Assembly: GCF_022539505.1 (NCBI RefSeq)
Contig: NW_025900948.1
Coordinates: forward strand, 310,001-374,000
Length of the DNA stretch: 64,000 nt
From: Lolium rigidum
Taxonomy: Eukaryota; Streptophyta; Magnoliopsida; Poales; Poaceae
Direction of reading: 5' to 3'
Every line of letters begins with the position of its first letter. The stretch's first letter is position 1. Under the pieces are notes generated by a model. It had not been told where the DNA came from, did no database searches, and saw only the letters and a program-made list of their open reading frames with translations. The translations under genes and the position numbers were made by a program. Positions 42,950-56,100 of the stretch are shown piece after piece.

Positions 42950-45709
42950 TCATGTTGTATACAGGGCTTGGGGTAAATGTCAAACAAAACAAAACCTAGA
43001 GTGGCAGAGCACGAACTCGCACGTCTGAACAAAAGAATGAACAGCAGCTATTATGGAATGGGTGGCAGAGTAAGCTTAGGTTGTTTAGAAAACTTGCTAA
43101 AGGCTGGAGTGCCAATCTTATAGCAGATATTAGGAAACATAAAAAGATGTTGATGGAGGAATATTATTTCCTAGACATCAAGGCTGAAAACCTCTCCCTG
43201 ACTGATGGGGAAAAAGACAGGTTGAATACAATCTTTACAGAGCTTAATAACTAATGGGTTATTGAGGAAGTAAAGGCAAAGGTCTAGGGAAGGTCTAGGG
43301 ATAGAGATATAGTAGGAGATAGGAATACAACTCATTACTTGCATGTTGTAGCTAATTAGAGTAGAAGAAAGAAAATGATCCAGATATTATATGGCCTTGA
43401 TAGGGATGCAACTATAAGGAGTTATTCAGCAGTATCGGCCAATTTGCCTCCTTAATATTAGCTTCAAGGTGTTTACAAAAGTCGGAACAAATCGTGTCAC
43501 GGGTATCGCAGAAAAGGTGGTTCAACCAACACAGACTGCTTTCATGCCAGGGAGGCATATCTTAGAAGGTGCAGTTATTCTTCACGAGACTATTCATGAG
43601 CTTCATAGGAAGAAGTTGGATGGGGTGTTATTTAAAATTGATTTTGAAAAGGCATATGACAAAGCAGACGATGCGTATGAAAGGCTTTGATCCGACGTGG
43701 TGTCAGTGGGTGCAGCGCTATATCGAGAAAGGGAGTGTGGGTATTAGAGTAAACGATGACATAGGTCATTATTTTCAAACTAAGAAGGGGCTCCGTCAGG
43801 GAGATCCTTTATCTCCTATTCTTTTCAATATAGTTGCAGATATGCTTGCTATTTTGATTCAGAGAGCGAAGGAGGATGGCCAGGTTAGTGGGCTTATCCC
43901 TCATCTAGTTGATGGGGGTATCTCCATTTTACAATATGCGGATGACACGATTCTTTTCATGGAGCATGATTTAGACAAAGCGTTGAATATGAAAATGGTC
44001 CTATGTATCTTTGAACAATTGTCAGGGCTCAAAATTAATTTTCACAAGAGTGAGTTGTTTTGTTTTGGGAGGGCGAGAGATATGGAGACAGAGTATAAGA
44101 CTCTATTTGGGTGTGACATTGGTTCTCTGTCATTCAGATATTTGGGGATTCCAATACATTTTAGAAAACTGACAAATGGGGAGTGGAAACCCGTGGAGGA
44201 TCGATTTGAGAAAAAATTTAGTTGTTGGGCCGGTAAGATGCTCTCCTATGGTGATCGTTTAACTCTGATTAATTCTGTACTCACAAGCTTGCCAATGTTT
44301 ATGCTTTCCTTTCTTGAGGTGCTTGTTGGGGTTAGAAAACGATTAGACTTTTTCCGATCACGTTTTTTTTGGCAAAATGATGGACACAAGAGAAAATATA
44401 GGCTGGCAAAATGGAATATTATTTGTAGGCCCAAGAGTCAGGGGGGATTGGGAGTGGAGGTCATCGAATTAAAGAACAAGAGTTTGCTTAGCAAGTGGCT
44501 TTTCAAACTTATTAATGAACAAGGTGTTTGGCAACAATTGTTGCAAAATAAATATTTAAAGGATCAGACTTTGTCTCAAGTTGCTGCAAGACCAACCGAT
44601 TCTCCATTCTGGAAGGGTTTAATGAAGGTCAAAGAGGACTTCTTCACGCGTGGGTCAATGGAAGTAGGAAATGGACAAAATACGAGATTCTGGGAGGATG
44701 TCTGGCTTGGGAATAGACCCATTCGCGATCAATATCCCTCTCTTTATCGTATTGTTAATCGATCTAATGTTTCGGTCGCCCAAGTGATGAGTGTGATCCC
44801 CTTGAACATAGGTTTTAGGAGGGCGCTATCGGGCTATAGGTGGGACAGATGGGTTCACCTTGTTACTCGTCTTATGGGAGTGCAGCTTACTGATTCTAAT
44901 GATGTATTTCGTTGGAATCTTACGGCGTCGGGTCAGTTCTCGGTTAAATCGATGTATCTAGATTTGCTTGATAATCCTGTAGGGATTTTTAAAAAATACA
45001 TTTGGAAGATTAAAGTTCCACTTAAAATCAGAATTTTTTTGTGGTTTCTTCATAAAAAGGTCATTCTAACTAAAGACAATCTCAAAAAAAGAAATTGGCA
45101 GGGGTGTTCTAAATGTTGCTTTTGTGATCACGATGAGACAATTCAACATTTATTTTTCGCTTGCCCGTTTGCAAAGATTCTTTGGCGCATTATTTACTTG
45201 ACTTTTAATATCCCAACACCTATGAATGTGAATAATCTGTTTGGTAATTGGTAAAATGGCGTGTCTAAGAAGGATACATGCCATATCAGAGTTGGAGTTT
45301 GCGCTTTTCTTTGGGCAATCTGGAATGTCCGTAATGATTTTGTCTTTAACAAAAAAAGTTTCCCATCTTTTCTGCAGGTTATTACTATGGTTACCCACTG
45401 GATCCATATGTGGTCTTATCTCCAGCCGGAGGATGTGCGCCGGGACATGGATATTGGGTGCAACCGCTTGGCGACGGTAGCACGGGATTTCTACAGCCGG
45501 TGCGGTTGGCGTACTGATAGGCGGCTCACATGAAGATCTTGTGGCGGCGCGTCTTTTTTATCTTTTTTAGATGGCTAGTTCATGTCGAGACTTTGAGTGA
45601 TCCATGATTTGTAATAAATTTGTTTTGGAGACCTAATAAAGTTAATAAAGGGCCGCATGCATCAATTGATGCAGAGGCTGGGGTTTTATCCCCCTTATCG
45701 AAAAAAAAG
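42950..45709 (+). mobile_element. LINE (L1-type) remnant, 5'-truncated
   Basis: Non-LTR retrotransposon on the plus strand. The left boundary is approximate. Pieces of ORF2 before RT (KLAKGWSANLIADIRKHKK, NTTHYLHVVAN) are followed by a deletion near 43415, then RT. The 3' end has TTAATAAAGGGCCGCATGCAT and finishes in a short A tract (45702-45709), typical of Triticeae LINEs. The copy is dead. Confidence 0.8.
43469..45254 (+). pseudogene. LINE ORF2: reverse transcriptase and zf-RVT
   Basis: First frame to about 43680: FMPGRHILEGAVILHE, FKIDFEKAYDK. A small deletion changes frame, and the second frame continues from about 43683: GFDPTWCQWV, KGLRQGDPLSPILFNIVADML, the catalytic QYADDTILF, KINFHKSELFCFG and YLGIPIHFRKL. 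The C-terminal zf-RVT region has FSVKSMYLDLL, IWKIKVPLKIRIFLWF and CCFCDHDETIQHLFFACPFA. The YADD motif is intact but the protein is incomplete: no endonuclease and an interior deletion. Confidence 0.85.
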
Positions 45710-48190
45710 GAGTTATTCAAATGGGAAGATAGACCTGACATTAGACTCGAGGAGGATTTTTTTTCTCTAGTGGTGAAAATGTTACCTAGAGAAGAATGTC
45801 ATGTTATAAAGTTGATTCTCTTGGGAGGAAATTAATAAAACATTGTTTTCCTCGTGTGCTGATGGAGCACTAGGACCTGACGGGCTCTCCTTCATGTTCT
45901 ACCAGCGGTACTACTGTACTAGGATATTGATAAGCAAGAATTCCTAGAAATGTTTGAAGAGTGGTATGAGGGTAATTTGGACACATATATAGGATCATTT
46001 TTTACCATGATCACTTTAATCCCCAAAGAAAATGATGCTAGGATATTTTTACCATGAAAATTTTAGACCTATTAGCCTCCTTAATTGTGGTTTTAAGATA
46101 TTTCCTAAGGTAGTTACCAATAGGTTTTCCAAAATTATTGATAGGTTAATTGCTTATTGTCAATCTGGTTTCACTAGAAGTAGATTTATTTTAGAAAGTG
46201 TAGTCACTCCCCATGAAGTAATTCATGTAATTCATAAGAGGAAGGAACATGGTTTGGTTTTTAAAATAGATTATAAGAAAGCTTATGATAAAATCAATCT
46301 AGAAGCTAGATGGTTTGGCCCTAAAATAATTGCCTTGATTATGCAGCTTACTCAAGGGGGCTAGTTGGAGTGAAAGTCAATGATGTAGAAGGGGATTTCT
46401 TTCAGATTGGATTGGCAAAGGCTTGAGGCAGGGGGGCCTTTTGCACAAGTGTTTTTCAATGTAGTGGTAGATGTGTCATTACAACAGAAATAGCCCCGTA
46501 GAGACATTATTTGGTCTCCTAGAGACATTATCTCTTCCTATACACTAGAGTAGAGACGTTTGTTAAGTGTCACATAAGTGCTACTACATGCATTGTCTCT
46601 AGGAGAAAAAGACACATCTAGAATGTCTTAACATATTGTAAGACATTTCGTAGAGGCACTACACATTGTCCATGCATTCTATAAGGCATTAGTAAAGACA
46701 TTTCGTTATGTAATTATTCTCCAGCATATATAAAAATAAACTATAAAAGTTTGTACTCGTCTAGGCACTTAGCATCACAACATCTTGCTAATACTCTTAC
46801 AGAAAATCTTATCATGACTATATAGAAAGCCTCGAGATTATGTAAAATGCCTCTATGGAATGTAAATAGTGTCTCTAGCTATTATGTAAGGTCACTTTAG
46901 AAAGTGTCTCAAAAATGCATCTATATTACTTATTGCGGAAGTTTCTTTAGTGTCTCATAGAATGACTTTAAACATGCATTTGATACTCATGACAAAAATA
47001 TCTCAACATGTGTTTCCATAGTTAATACAATTCAGATGGTGTCTACAATAAGTATCTCTACAGCGAGGCGCCTATGGTGACTTCGTCAATATCAAGACCC
47101 ATCGAATCAGTTCTTCGATGCAATCTCTCAGAGGTTCTCATAGGGGTAGGGTGTACGTGTGTGCGTTCATAGGGGTAAGTGTGTACGCGTATCTGCGAGC
47201 GTCTTTGATTGTACTGTGTTTCGCAAAAAAAAAAATCTCTACATCAAGGAAAGTGCCTCTACATGATTATTTAAACATTTGATAAAGGAAAATCATGATG
47301 GAGTAGCAGGTGATTTAAAGTGGTAAGTCTGCGGTAATGCAGATGATGCCTTTCTCTTATTGGAGAAACATGAAAGAGTGGCAGTAAATTTAAAGTGGAT
47401 CTTGACCTGCTTTGAGAAGCTCTCAAGGATGAGGATTACCTATGACAAGAGTGAATTGGTCACTATTAACATGGAACAGGCTGAAACCTTGCCTTTCTTG
47501 GACATCTTTCAATGTATGGAAGGCATGTGGCCCGTGAAATATCTATGGCTTCCTTTACATTTTGAAATACTTAAGAGCGAAGACTTGCAGTCGCTGATAG
47601 ATAGTTTACTAGGACATATGGCAGGCTGGAGAGGTAAACTTTTGTCCTTAGAAGCAAAAAAAGGATATTGATCCAAACTGTGTTAGCTAGTAGTCCTATG
47701 TACTTGTTGTCCTTAAACTCCTGAAGTGGGCGTTGAAGTTAATTAATACTTAGTTAGCCAACCGTTTGTGGGCAGCGAAAATTCACTTACCTAACAGGCA
47801 CTCTATTTGTTAAAAGCTGCATTCAGGCCCAAGGTAGTTTGTGGAAAAAGATTACTGATGCTAAGTATGATACGAGAAGTCCTAATATCCTTTACTGCGA
47901 GGATACACACCCCTCAATCTTCTGGAAAAGTGTGATTTAATGGTTGTTAAACTAGGTTATAGATGGAAGGATGGTAATGAAAAATCTATTAGGTTTTGGA
48001 AAAACGTGTGGTTTGAGAACATTCCCCTAGCCACACAATTCTGGGATATATTTATTGTAGTTAACCAACAAACTAAAACAATTGAGGAGTTGTGGGATGG
48101 ATCTTAGTTGAGATGTACCTTTAGGAAAACCATTCACTGACGCCATGATAATTCGGTGGTAGGTAATCTTTGAAATAGCTAGAAGTATTA
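45710..48190 (+). mobile_element. second, strongly degraded LINE remnant with a nested insertion
   Basis: Translated fragments: CADGALGPDGLSFMFYQRYY, ENFRPISLLNCGFKIF, FKIDYKKAYDK (46.0-46.3 kb), then after an interruption NADDAFLLLEKHERVAVNLK and MRITYDKSELVTIN (47.3-47.7 kb), and further traces to about 48.19 kb. Several stops and frame changes. It is separate from the previous LINE, which ended with its A tail at 45709. Confidence 0.65.
46478..47275. mobile_element. insertion in the LINE remnant, with a SINE-like 3' tail
   Basis: The RT reading of the LINE stops after VVVDV and resumes at LIKENHDGVAGDL, which brackets about 800 bp. The left edge TCATTACAACAGAAATAGCC resembles a mutated CACTACAACAGAAATAG transposon end. 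Inside, 47090-47235 (TAGGGGTAGGGTGTACG, GTGCGTTCATAGGGGTAAGT, GTACTGTGTTTCGC followed by A11) looks like a grass SINE-type tail. Boundaries are approximate and the main element is unidentified. Confidence 0.45.
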
Positions 48191-48769
48191 GCCTTAACTA
48201 GCTGAATGCCCGTGCGTTGCTACGAAATAACAATAAAATATTCATGTGTTCTTTGAAATGTTGTTCAATTTTATGTCACGAGTGAGTCTTGTCAGAAACA
48301 TCTATATCTTCATCTTTGTTTTTTTTTCACCACGTCTACAAGAAGATGATTGGCTCCCTCAATAGTTCAATTTACTTGATAGTTTTTATCTATCAATTTT
48401 TCATTAATTTGAGAACAATGTTATAGTAGAAATACCGAAAAACCAATTGTTACTAAAATAGGGCTATTTGCCGAGTGTTTTTATTTCGGAACTGGGAAAA
48501 TAGCAGGTTTTGTCTAGTGTCACGATCAAAACACTTGGCAAAAGCACGCCACGGCAAGCCCTTGAGACACGTGGCCACATTGCATGTGAGTAACGATTGA
48601 CAACGTAAACGGTTTGTTGAGTATCCTCTAAGGGATACTCATAAAACTACTAATTACTTTTGCCACCGGATATCTGTTGTGTACTCTTTGCCGAGTGCAA
48701 ACACTCTCGGAAAACTATAGTACCAATATTTTTTTCTCCAGAATGTATGTCGTGTACTCTATACGAAGC
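48191..48769. other. degraded repeat DNA
   Basis: Starts near CTAGCTGAATGCCCGTGCGTTGCTACG, a phrase that recurs at ends of a widespread grass repeat. TTTGCCGAGTGC and ACTCTCGGAAAAC motifs at 48470-48720 resemble CACTA subterminal repeats. Nothing coding. Confidence 0.3.
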
Positions 48770-50007
48770 TGAAAGGATCGTATGCCGCACCTAGGGGGGG
48801 GGGGTGAATAGGTGCTAACCAATTTTTAGTTCTTTTTCAATTTAGGCTTGACACAAAGGTGAATTCTCTAGATATGCAACTAAGTGAATTTACCTATATG
48901 ACAAGGCAAACAACTAAGCAAGATATAGCTAAGCAATATAAGAGATAGAATAGGATAGAGGTAACCGAGAGTGGAGCACGCGATGACACGGAGATGATTC
49001 CCGTAGTTCCCTTCCTTTGCAAGAAGGTACGTCTACGTTTGGAGGAGTGTGGTTGCTACGAAAGCCAAACCAACAGCCACGAAGGCTTCACTCAGATCTC
49101 CGGTGAGCAACGCCACGAAGGCCTAGCCCACTTCCACTAAGGGATTTCCTCGAGGCGGAAACCGGGCCTTTACAAGGTTCTTGGGGCACACATCCACAAC
49201 CGAATTGGAGGCTCCCAAATCTGTTACAACACAACAATCAACAACAATACATCAACACAAATCAACTAGGGATCCAAAGAGGAACACTAGCAAGGGGGCC
49301 CTCAACAAAATGAGGGGGAAATGCAAATTGCTTCGGTGAAGATGTAGATCGGGGTCTTCTCCTTCGATTCTCCAAAGCACAAGGGATTTGGGTGGTTGAA
49401 GGAGGAGATCCGATGGATTTGGTGTTCTTGGTGGCTCAACAATGGTGTATGACTTTTTGGGGAAGAAGTGAGCAGCCAAACCACTTGGGGAAGAAGGGTA
49501 TTTATAACCCTGGAGAAAAACTGCCGTTGGAGGGCTGAGCGGTAGTACCAGCCAGGTTGGGCCGGTACTACCGGCCACAGTCGAGTAGCTCGGGCCAAGA
49601 AGGGGTGGCCACGTGGCCAAAATGGAGCCGGGCCGAAGGGGGAGGCCGGAGCCTCCGGCCGGGGTATCGGCCGTGGTACCGCCGGGGCCCCAACTCCCCT
49701 GGCAAGTGTGCTGAGGCGCCCCGCGCCAACCGGTACCTTGGGCGGTACCAAGGCCGGAGCCTCCGGCCGTGGCCAGGCCGGCGGTACCGCCCAAGCCTCC
49801 GGCCCCTCCTTTTCTTTCTTTTTCTCTTCTTCTTCTCATTTCTTCCTTTCTTCTTTTCTTTCTTTTCTCTTCCGATATCTTGCACGCTCTTCACACTTTG
49901 GGCATCTAGAGAATGTAATAACCTACAAATCTTATATATTGAAATGTTCATATATCATCATTGTCATCAACACCAAAACTATATATAAAATGAGATATGT
50001 TCTTTCA
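48770..50007 (-). repeat. 3' LTR of the Copia element
   Basis: 1238 bp. Plus-strand ends TGAAAGGATCG and TCTTTCA. It includes a C/G-rich inverted segment (49540-49800) with repeated GGTACTACCGGCC and GGTACCGCC motifs. Confidence 0.9.
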
Positions 50008-50021
50008 ATCTCCCCCTTTTT
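50008..50021 (-). other. polypurine tract of the Copia element
   Basis: On the minus strand AAAAAGGGGGAGAT lies directly before the LTR start TGAAAGAACATATC. Confidence 0.8.
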
Positions 50022-50557
50022 GGTTTCTTGATGACAACATAAGATTTGCATAAGATGTGAGTATTTGAGCAAAGAAAATATAAGACAATATAAGAAGCTC
50101 CCCCTAGACATGTGCATCCAATAGAATTAACATTTGAATAAGAGGCACATAATCTAGGATCAAAATACTCAAGTAAATATGATTCACCAACAAGTGCAAA
50201 GATACAGAGTAAGCAAATAAATTCATCACTTGCATTTGTGAATAGACAAGCATATATGAGTAAAGACAAGTGTTGAGTTTAGAGATCATACCACATGAAG
50301 TTCACTTAGTCTTTACCATAGAGATAGATAGGTAATGTCTCATACATAAATAGATAGCCCCTATGTCTCACACACATAGATAAGGTTCATAAAGCATAAT
50401 AAGTAGTTCTCAACAATAGATAACCATAAGTCACAAGCATAAAGAGTCAAAGAAAACGCAAGCTTGTGACTTCCCATGCAAGTCCCGAACCTAATAGAAC
50501 TCTTCTCCCCCTTTGACATCAAGATGCCAAAAAGGTTGAAGAGCGATGCTATCGTCC
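50022..50557. other. non-coding segment between ORF3 and polypurine tract
   Basis: AT-rich, no gene. It has further AGGGGGAG-like runs on the minus strand (about 50096-50105 and 50505-50515) that resemble the polypurine tract. Confidence 0.5.
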
Positions 50558-52315
50558 CTAGCCATCAAGGAAGTCCCCGGCAATATCGGAGTCGACATCA
50601 TAGGAGGGTCCATCCTCGCCATCAGACCACTGGCTATGAGCAGAAATCCACTGAGGCTTCGGAAGGATATTCTCTTCAGATCCTGGAGGAGACACTTCCA
50701 CACCAAGCTTTGTCATGATGCTCTTCTGACGGCGTCGAGCTTTCTTCTCTGCCACATAGGCGTCATACATACGCTCCTGAATATCCAGCTGGAGGCAGAA
50801 GGTCTTCTTTACCTTGATCTTGAGTTTGGTGTACCAAGAGGGCTCGAGCATGGGATCATATGCGGAGTGAGCCGGAGGCCCCCCAAGGGCCATATGAGGA
50901 GTAAAGCCATCAATGAGTTTGAGGCCATCAAACCGGTGAGCAGGAGCAGTGGAAGGATCTGCAGGACCTGCTGAAGTAGCTGCTGAGGCCGAGGTAGGAG
51001 CTGGGAGCCCATGATCTTTGATAAGAATATTCTTGCGACGATGCTCAATGAGGGGTGAGTATGGTTCCAGAATAGCGCCCTCAAATTTCTGACGCCACAC
51101 CTCAGAAATAAGCTTCATGATGAAGGGAGCAAAGGAAGGAGACCTCTTCTCCACCATACGCCCGAAGATCTGGTTCCACAGGCAATCCATGACATCCATC
51201 TTCTTACCTTTGCCCTTCCGGAGATGAGTTTGAAGCATCAAGTCAATGACAAAAGAATGGATCTCATCAACATTACCAACTCTGACGGCAACGGTCTCAC
51301 GGTAGATGCGAAGCATAATATCATATACGGGTTGGAGACCGGAAGTGAATCCAAGCTTGCATCGACCGGGCATATAGAGCGGCGCAAGAACATCTTTGGT
51401 GCTTGCATTAGACTCCTCATGAAACCTCCAACCACTAGAACGGTCATCTTCACAATTTTCCGGAATAGGATAACCAAGAATCTGTCCAAAGTTGCTCCAA
51501 GTGGTAGTGAGTACCTCATCACGAGTCATCCAAGTAATGGAGCAAGCTTTATCCTCATGAAAATAGACTGTGGCAAAGAACTGAGTCACAAGGTACGGAT
51601 CATAGTTGCATTGGAAATTCATGATGGGAAGCAAACCAAACTCCTCGCAAATCCCAAGAGCTTCATGAAAGTAGGCATTCTTCTTCAAATGGTCAATGTT
51701 GATATACCGTTGATCAACAACCTTCATCTTGGGAGGATAGACTTCATTGAATATGCACTCTTGAACCTCGGTGTAGAAGTGGCGGTTGCGGGTGCGAGAA
51801 GACCGAGGCCCCAAATAGGGGTTAGCGGTGCGAATAGCCATGTATGCATGAAGGCGGACGCTGCCATAGGACTCAATAGCCTTTTTCCCTTTCTTTTTAT
51901 TTGCCAAAGAAGCACCACGCGCAGTAGTGGCACGGGGTAACACTTCATCTTGTTCAACAAACTCATCCTCAAGGGTCGGATCCCCTCGCCTCTTCCGACT
52001 AGCACCTGTGAAATAGACGAACAGAGCCGAGGGAAATATGGGATAAGGGCACAAGCTCATCTCAATTAAACAAAATTTTGACCCAAAATACACATGCATG
52101 ATGAATAAAAAAATGGCCACACACAATAGGTAAAAAAATGCTACATAGTAGAGGTTAACGGTGCTACATACTAGAGGACATAGATCAGCAATAGATACAA
52201 CCTCTTAGTGAAAGATTTAGCCAAAAATCTAAGCATGTAGAACCGCCAACCAACAAACATGTAAGCCAAAATACGAGCAAAATACACGGAGGGAGAGGCT
52301 AATACCGGGAGCCAT
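50558..52315 (-). CDS. third ORF of the SIRE-type Copia element, spliced and intact
   Basis: Exon 1 (52315-52306, ATG GCT CCC G) joins exon 2 (52005-50558) across a 300-bp GT-AG intron in phase 1. The result is an open frame of 485 residues. The start MAPGASRKRRGDPTLEDEF follows. The central part (NRHFYTEVQECIFNEVYPPK, CEEFGLLPIMNFQCNYDPYL, TWSNFGQILGYPIPENCEDD) resembles the N-terminal domain of plant proteins annotated as putative plant transposon proteins. The C-terminal third is Ala/Pro-rich, then acidic. It lies between RNase H and the 3' LTR, where SIRE elements carry an extra, so-called env-like ORF; no signal peptide or convincing membrane span is seen in the spliced product, which argues against an envelope protein. 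Function unknown. Confidence 0.7.
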
Positions 52316-53130
52316 GGAGGAGGAGAGGTGGGGGAAGGCTCCCACGGAGCCGATCCGGCCGGAGGGGGGCGGAGGATGGCGGGGGAGCGGGGGAGGCGCG
52401 CGGCAGGGCGGCGGCTGTGCGGCAGGGGCGGTTTGGAGGCGTTTGGGGAAGGAGGCGTTTGGGGAAGAGAGGGTGAGCCTGGGGCTCGACCCGACCTCTC
52501 TTGGAGGTACCGGCCCGAGGCCGGCGGTAGTACCGGCCAGGCCCCAGGCGGTACTACCGGCCTGGTCAGGCCCGGGTCGGCCAGCCTCCTCCCTTTTTTT
52601 TATAAAACACCCCTGTTTTTTAAAACACAATTTGGTCAAGGATAAACATGAGTTTTGGTATGCAAAAAAAAAATTGTTTGAAACGAGCTTGTGAAAGACA
52701 TAGAAAGCTTTTAGAGATGAGAGAATGGCTTAGGATGGACACAAAGAGGGGTATGGTACTATGAACTCAAGTTTGCAAGGATCAACACAAGAGAAAGCCA
52801 AACATTGAGCCAATTCCCATAAGAACAAGGAGATGTCAATAAAATCCAATGAAGATCCAAATTACTCCAACTCTTCACAAAGAAGAGTGTGGTGGCCTAG
52901 GCCACCATATATGAGTGTTGTGGCATGGCACCGCGAAGATATATCTTGGGTCCAAGCCACTACTCATCATTGAAGCTCACATATCAACATATGATATAAA
53001 GAGAATGATATCTTAATGTTGGCATTATGGGGGGAGGGATAGCTCAATAATTTAAACCGCACTCCCCCTATATCCATGCCCACATATAAACCAAATAAAG
53101 TTTTGAGACGAAGGTGTGTTTGCAAGATGG
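52316..53130. other. non-coding spacer between ORF3 and pol
   Basis: No gene. The GC-rich part at 52320-52590 shares GGTAGTACCGGCC motifs with the LTR and is likely the leader and promoter region of ORF3. Confidence 0.5.
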
Positions 53131-56100
53131 TCAAGCTATACTCCTTGAATCAATGATATTTAGCTCATTCCTCAAATAAGTGAACCTTGCTTCATCAAGA
53201 GGCTTCGTGAATATATCGGCAAGTTGATCTTTGGTAGGAACATAGATAAGCTCAATATCACCACGGGCAACATGATCCCTAATGAAATGATTCCGGATCT
53301 CAATATGCTTCGTTCTTGAATGTTGCACCGGATTATAGGCAATCTTGATGGCACTTTCATTGTCACATAATAGAGGCACTTTGTCACAAATGACACCGTA
53401 TTCCTTTAAAGTTTGCCTCATCCATAACAATTGAGTGCATCCACTTGCGGCGGCAACATATTCGGCTTCGGCGGTGGAGAGAGATATACAATTTTGCTTC
53501 TTAGAAGACCAACACACCAAGGACCTACCAAGAAATTGGCAAGCCCCGGAGGTTGATTTCCTATCATCCTTGTCTCCCGCCTAATCCGCATCGGTGTATC
53601 CATTGAGAATAAAGCTTGAGCCTTTGGGGTACCAAATACCATATCTTGGGGTATCAACCAAATATCGAAAGATTCTCTTGAGAGCTATCATGTGGCTCTC
53701 CTTAGGAGAAGCTTGATACCTTGCACACACACCAACACTCAACACTATGTCCGGTCTAGATGCGCAAAGGTAAAGCAAGGATCCAATCATGGAGCGATAT
53801 ACCTTTTGATCCACCTCTTTACCATTGGGATCAAGTGCAAGATGACATTTGGTAACCATAGGAGTGGCAACACCTTTCATCTCGGTCATCTTGAACCTCT
53901 TGAGCATGTCTTGGAGATATTTTGCTTGGTTGATGAAGGTTCCTCCTCTCAATTGCTTGATCTCAAAACCAAGGAAGAACTTCATCTCTCCCATCATAGA
54001 CATCTCAAACCTATCGGTCATAAGCTTTGAGAATTCATCATTGAAAGCTTTGTTAGTAGAGCCAAAGATAATATCATCAACATATAATTGGCAAACGAAA
54101 AGCTCCCCATTGACCCTCTTAGTAAAAAGAGTGGGATCGATTAGCCCAACATCAAACCCACGGTCTACCAATAATTCCTTAAGGTGCTCATACCAAGCTC
54201 TAGGAGCTTGTTTGAGACCATAAAGAGCTTTATCAAGCTTGTAGACATGGTTAGGGAAGTTGAGATCCTCGAACCCCGGGGGTTGCTTAACATAAACCTC
54301 TTCATGCAAGGGACCATTAAGAAATGTACTTTTCACATCCATTTGTTGTAACTTAAAGTTATGATGCGATGCATAAGCAAGAAGGATACGGATGGACTCA
54401 AGGCGAGCCACGGGAGCATAGGTTTCTCCAAAGTCAATTCCCTCAACTTGAGAGAACCCTTGAGCCACCAATCTTGCCTTGTTCCTCACAACATTTCCAA
54501 ACTCATCTTGCTTGTTCTTGAATATCCATTTAGTGCCAATAACATTGCGGCACCCCTTTGGCTTCTCTACTAAGGTCCACACTTTGTTGCGCTTGAAGTT
54601 GTTGAGTTCTTCATGCATAGCTTCCAACCAATCCGAATCTTCAAGGGCTTCAAATACTTTCTTGGGTTCTACTAAGGAGATATAAGCATGATGATTGCTA
54701 AAGTTAGCCAATTGCCTTCTTGTGGAAACTTTTGCCCTTATATCACCAAGGACCTTGTCATGTGTGTGTTCACGAATTTCAAGGTTCCTTTCTCTCCTTG
54801 CTAGACGACGGGCCTCGATCTCCTCCTTGGTTCTTCTTGGCCTTGGAGGTATCACTTGATCAACTTGATCTTTTGGGTCCCCGTCTTGACCTTCAACTTG
54901 AGCAACTTCAATTTCTTGAGAGTGCTCAAACTCATGTGCTTGATCTTGGACATCATTTGGTGCGGAGCAAATATCAAATGGATACTCGTCGGAGCCATCA
55001 TGAATTCTTGATTGATCTTGACCTTGATCTTCTCCTTGATCTTCTCCTTGATCTTGTCCTTGATCTTGCACACAAGAAGGAGGGTTTTGTTCTTGTTCTT
55101 GGGTTGGTGCATCATTTGCTTCACTTGATGGGGTTTGTTGATGTTGAGAAGATGAGGGCTCCACCGTGGTAGAGCATAGTCCTTCCCGAGACGCCACACC
55201 GTGACCCTCAACGGGGCGGAAAAATCCCACACCCATTCTTACTATGGCATCTTGATGTATTTCATCACCTGCACATACATCAACTTGCCCCACTTGGGAG
55301 CCATCATTTTCTTCGAACCTCACACTACAAGATTCAATGATAATCCCGGAGGCTATATCAAAGATTCTATAAGTGTGAGACTCGGCACCGTAACCAACAA
55401 ATATACCCTTCAAAGCTTTAGGAGCAAATTTAGATAAACGAACCCCTTTGATTTTGTAGAAACACTTACACCCGAACACCTTGAAGTATGAGATATTAGG
55501 CTTGTTCCCGGTGAGTATTTCATATGGAGTCTTGTTCAAGCCCTTGCGGAGATAGAGCCGGTTAGAGGAGTGACAAGCGGTGGAGATGGCTTCGGCCCAA
55601 AAGTTATAGCGGGATTTATACTCCGCCATCATAGACCTTGCCATATCCATAAGAGTCCGGTTCTTCCTCTCCGAAACACCATTTTGTTGAGGGGTGTAAG
55701 CAGCGGAATATTGATGACGAATCCCCTCATCACTAAGAAAATCATTGAGTGTGTAGTTCTTGAACTCGGAGCCGTTGTCACTTCTTATTGCCATAATGAG
55801 GAGGTTGTGTTGGCGTTGCACCTCGGTGCAAAGTCAATGAATATTTGTTGAGTCTCATCTTTCGTCTTGAGAAAGTAGACCCAAGTGTATCTTGAGTAGT
55901 CATCGACAATCACCAAGCAATGTTTCTTCGCACCAAGACTTGCATGAGTAACTGGACCAAAGAGATCCACATGAAGGAGCTCCAAGATCCTCTTGGAAGA
56001 GATAATGGTCTTGCTTGGATGCGGAGAGTCATGCATTTTGCCTTCAACACAAGCCCTACAAACACGATCTTTGGCAAAAGACACATTTTCCATTAGTCCC

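Noticed and set aside
49252..49988. ORFs of 100-195 residues on both strands
   Set aside because: They lie in the Copia LTR and consist of GGTACCGCC-type repeats.
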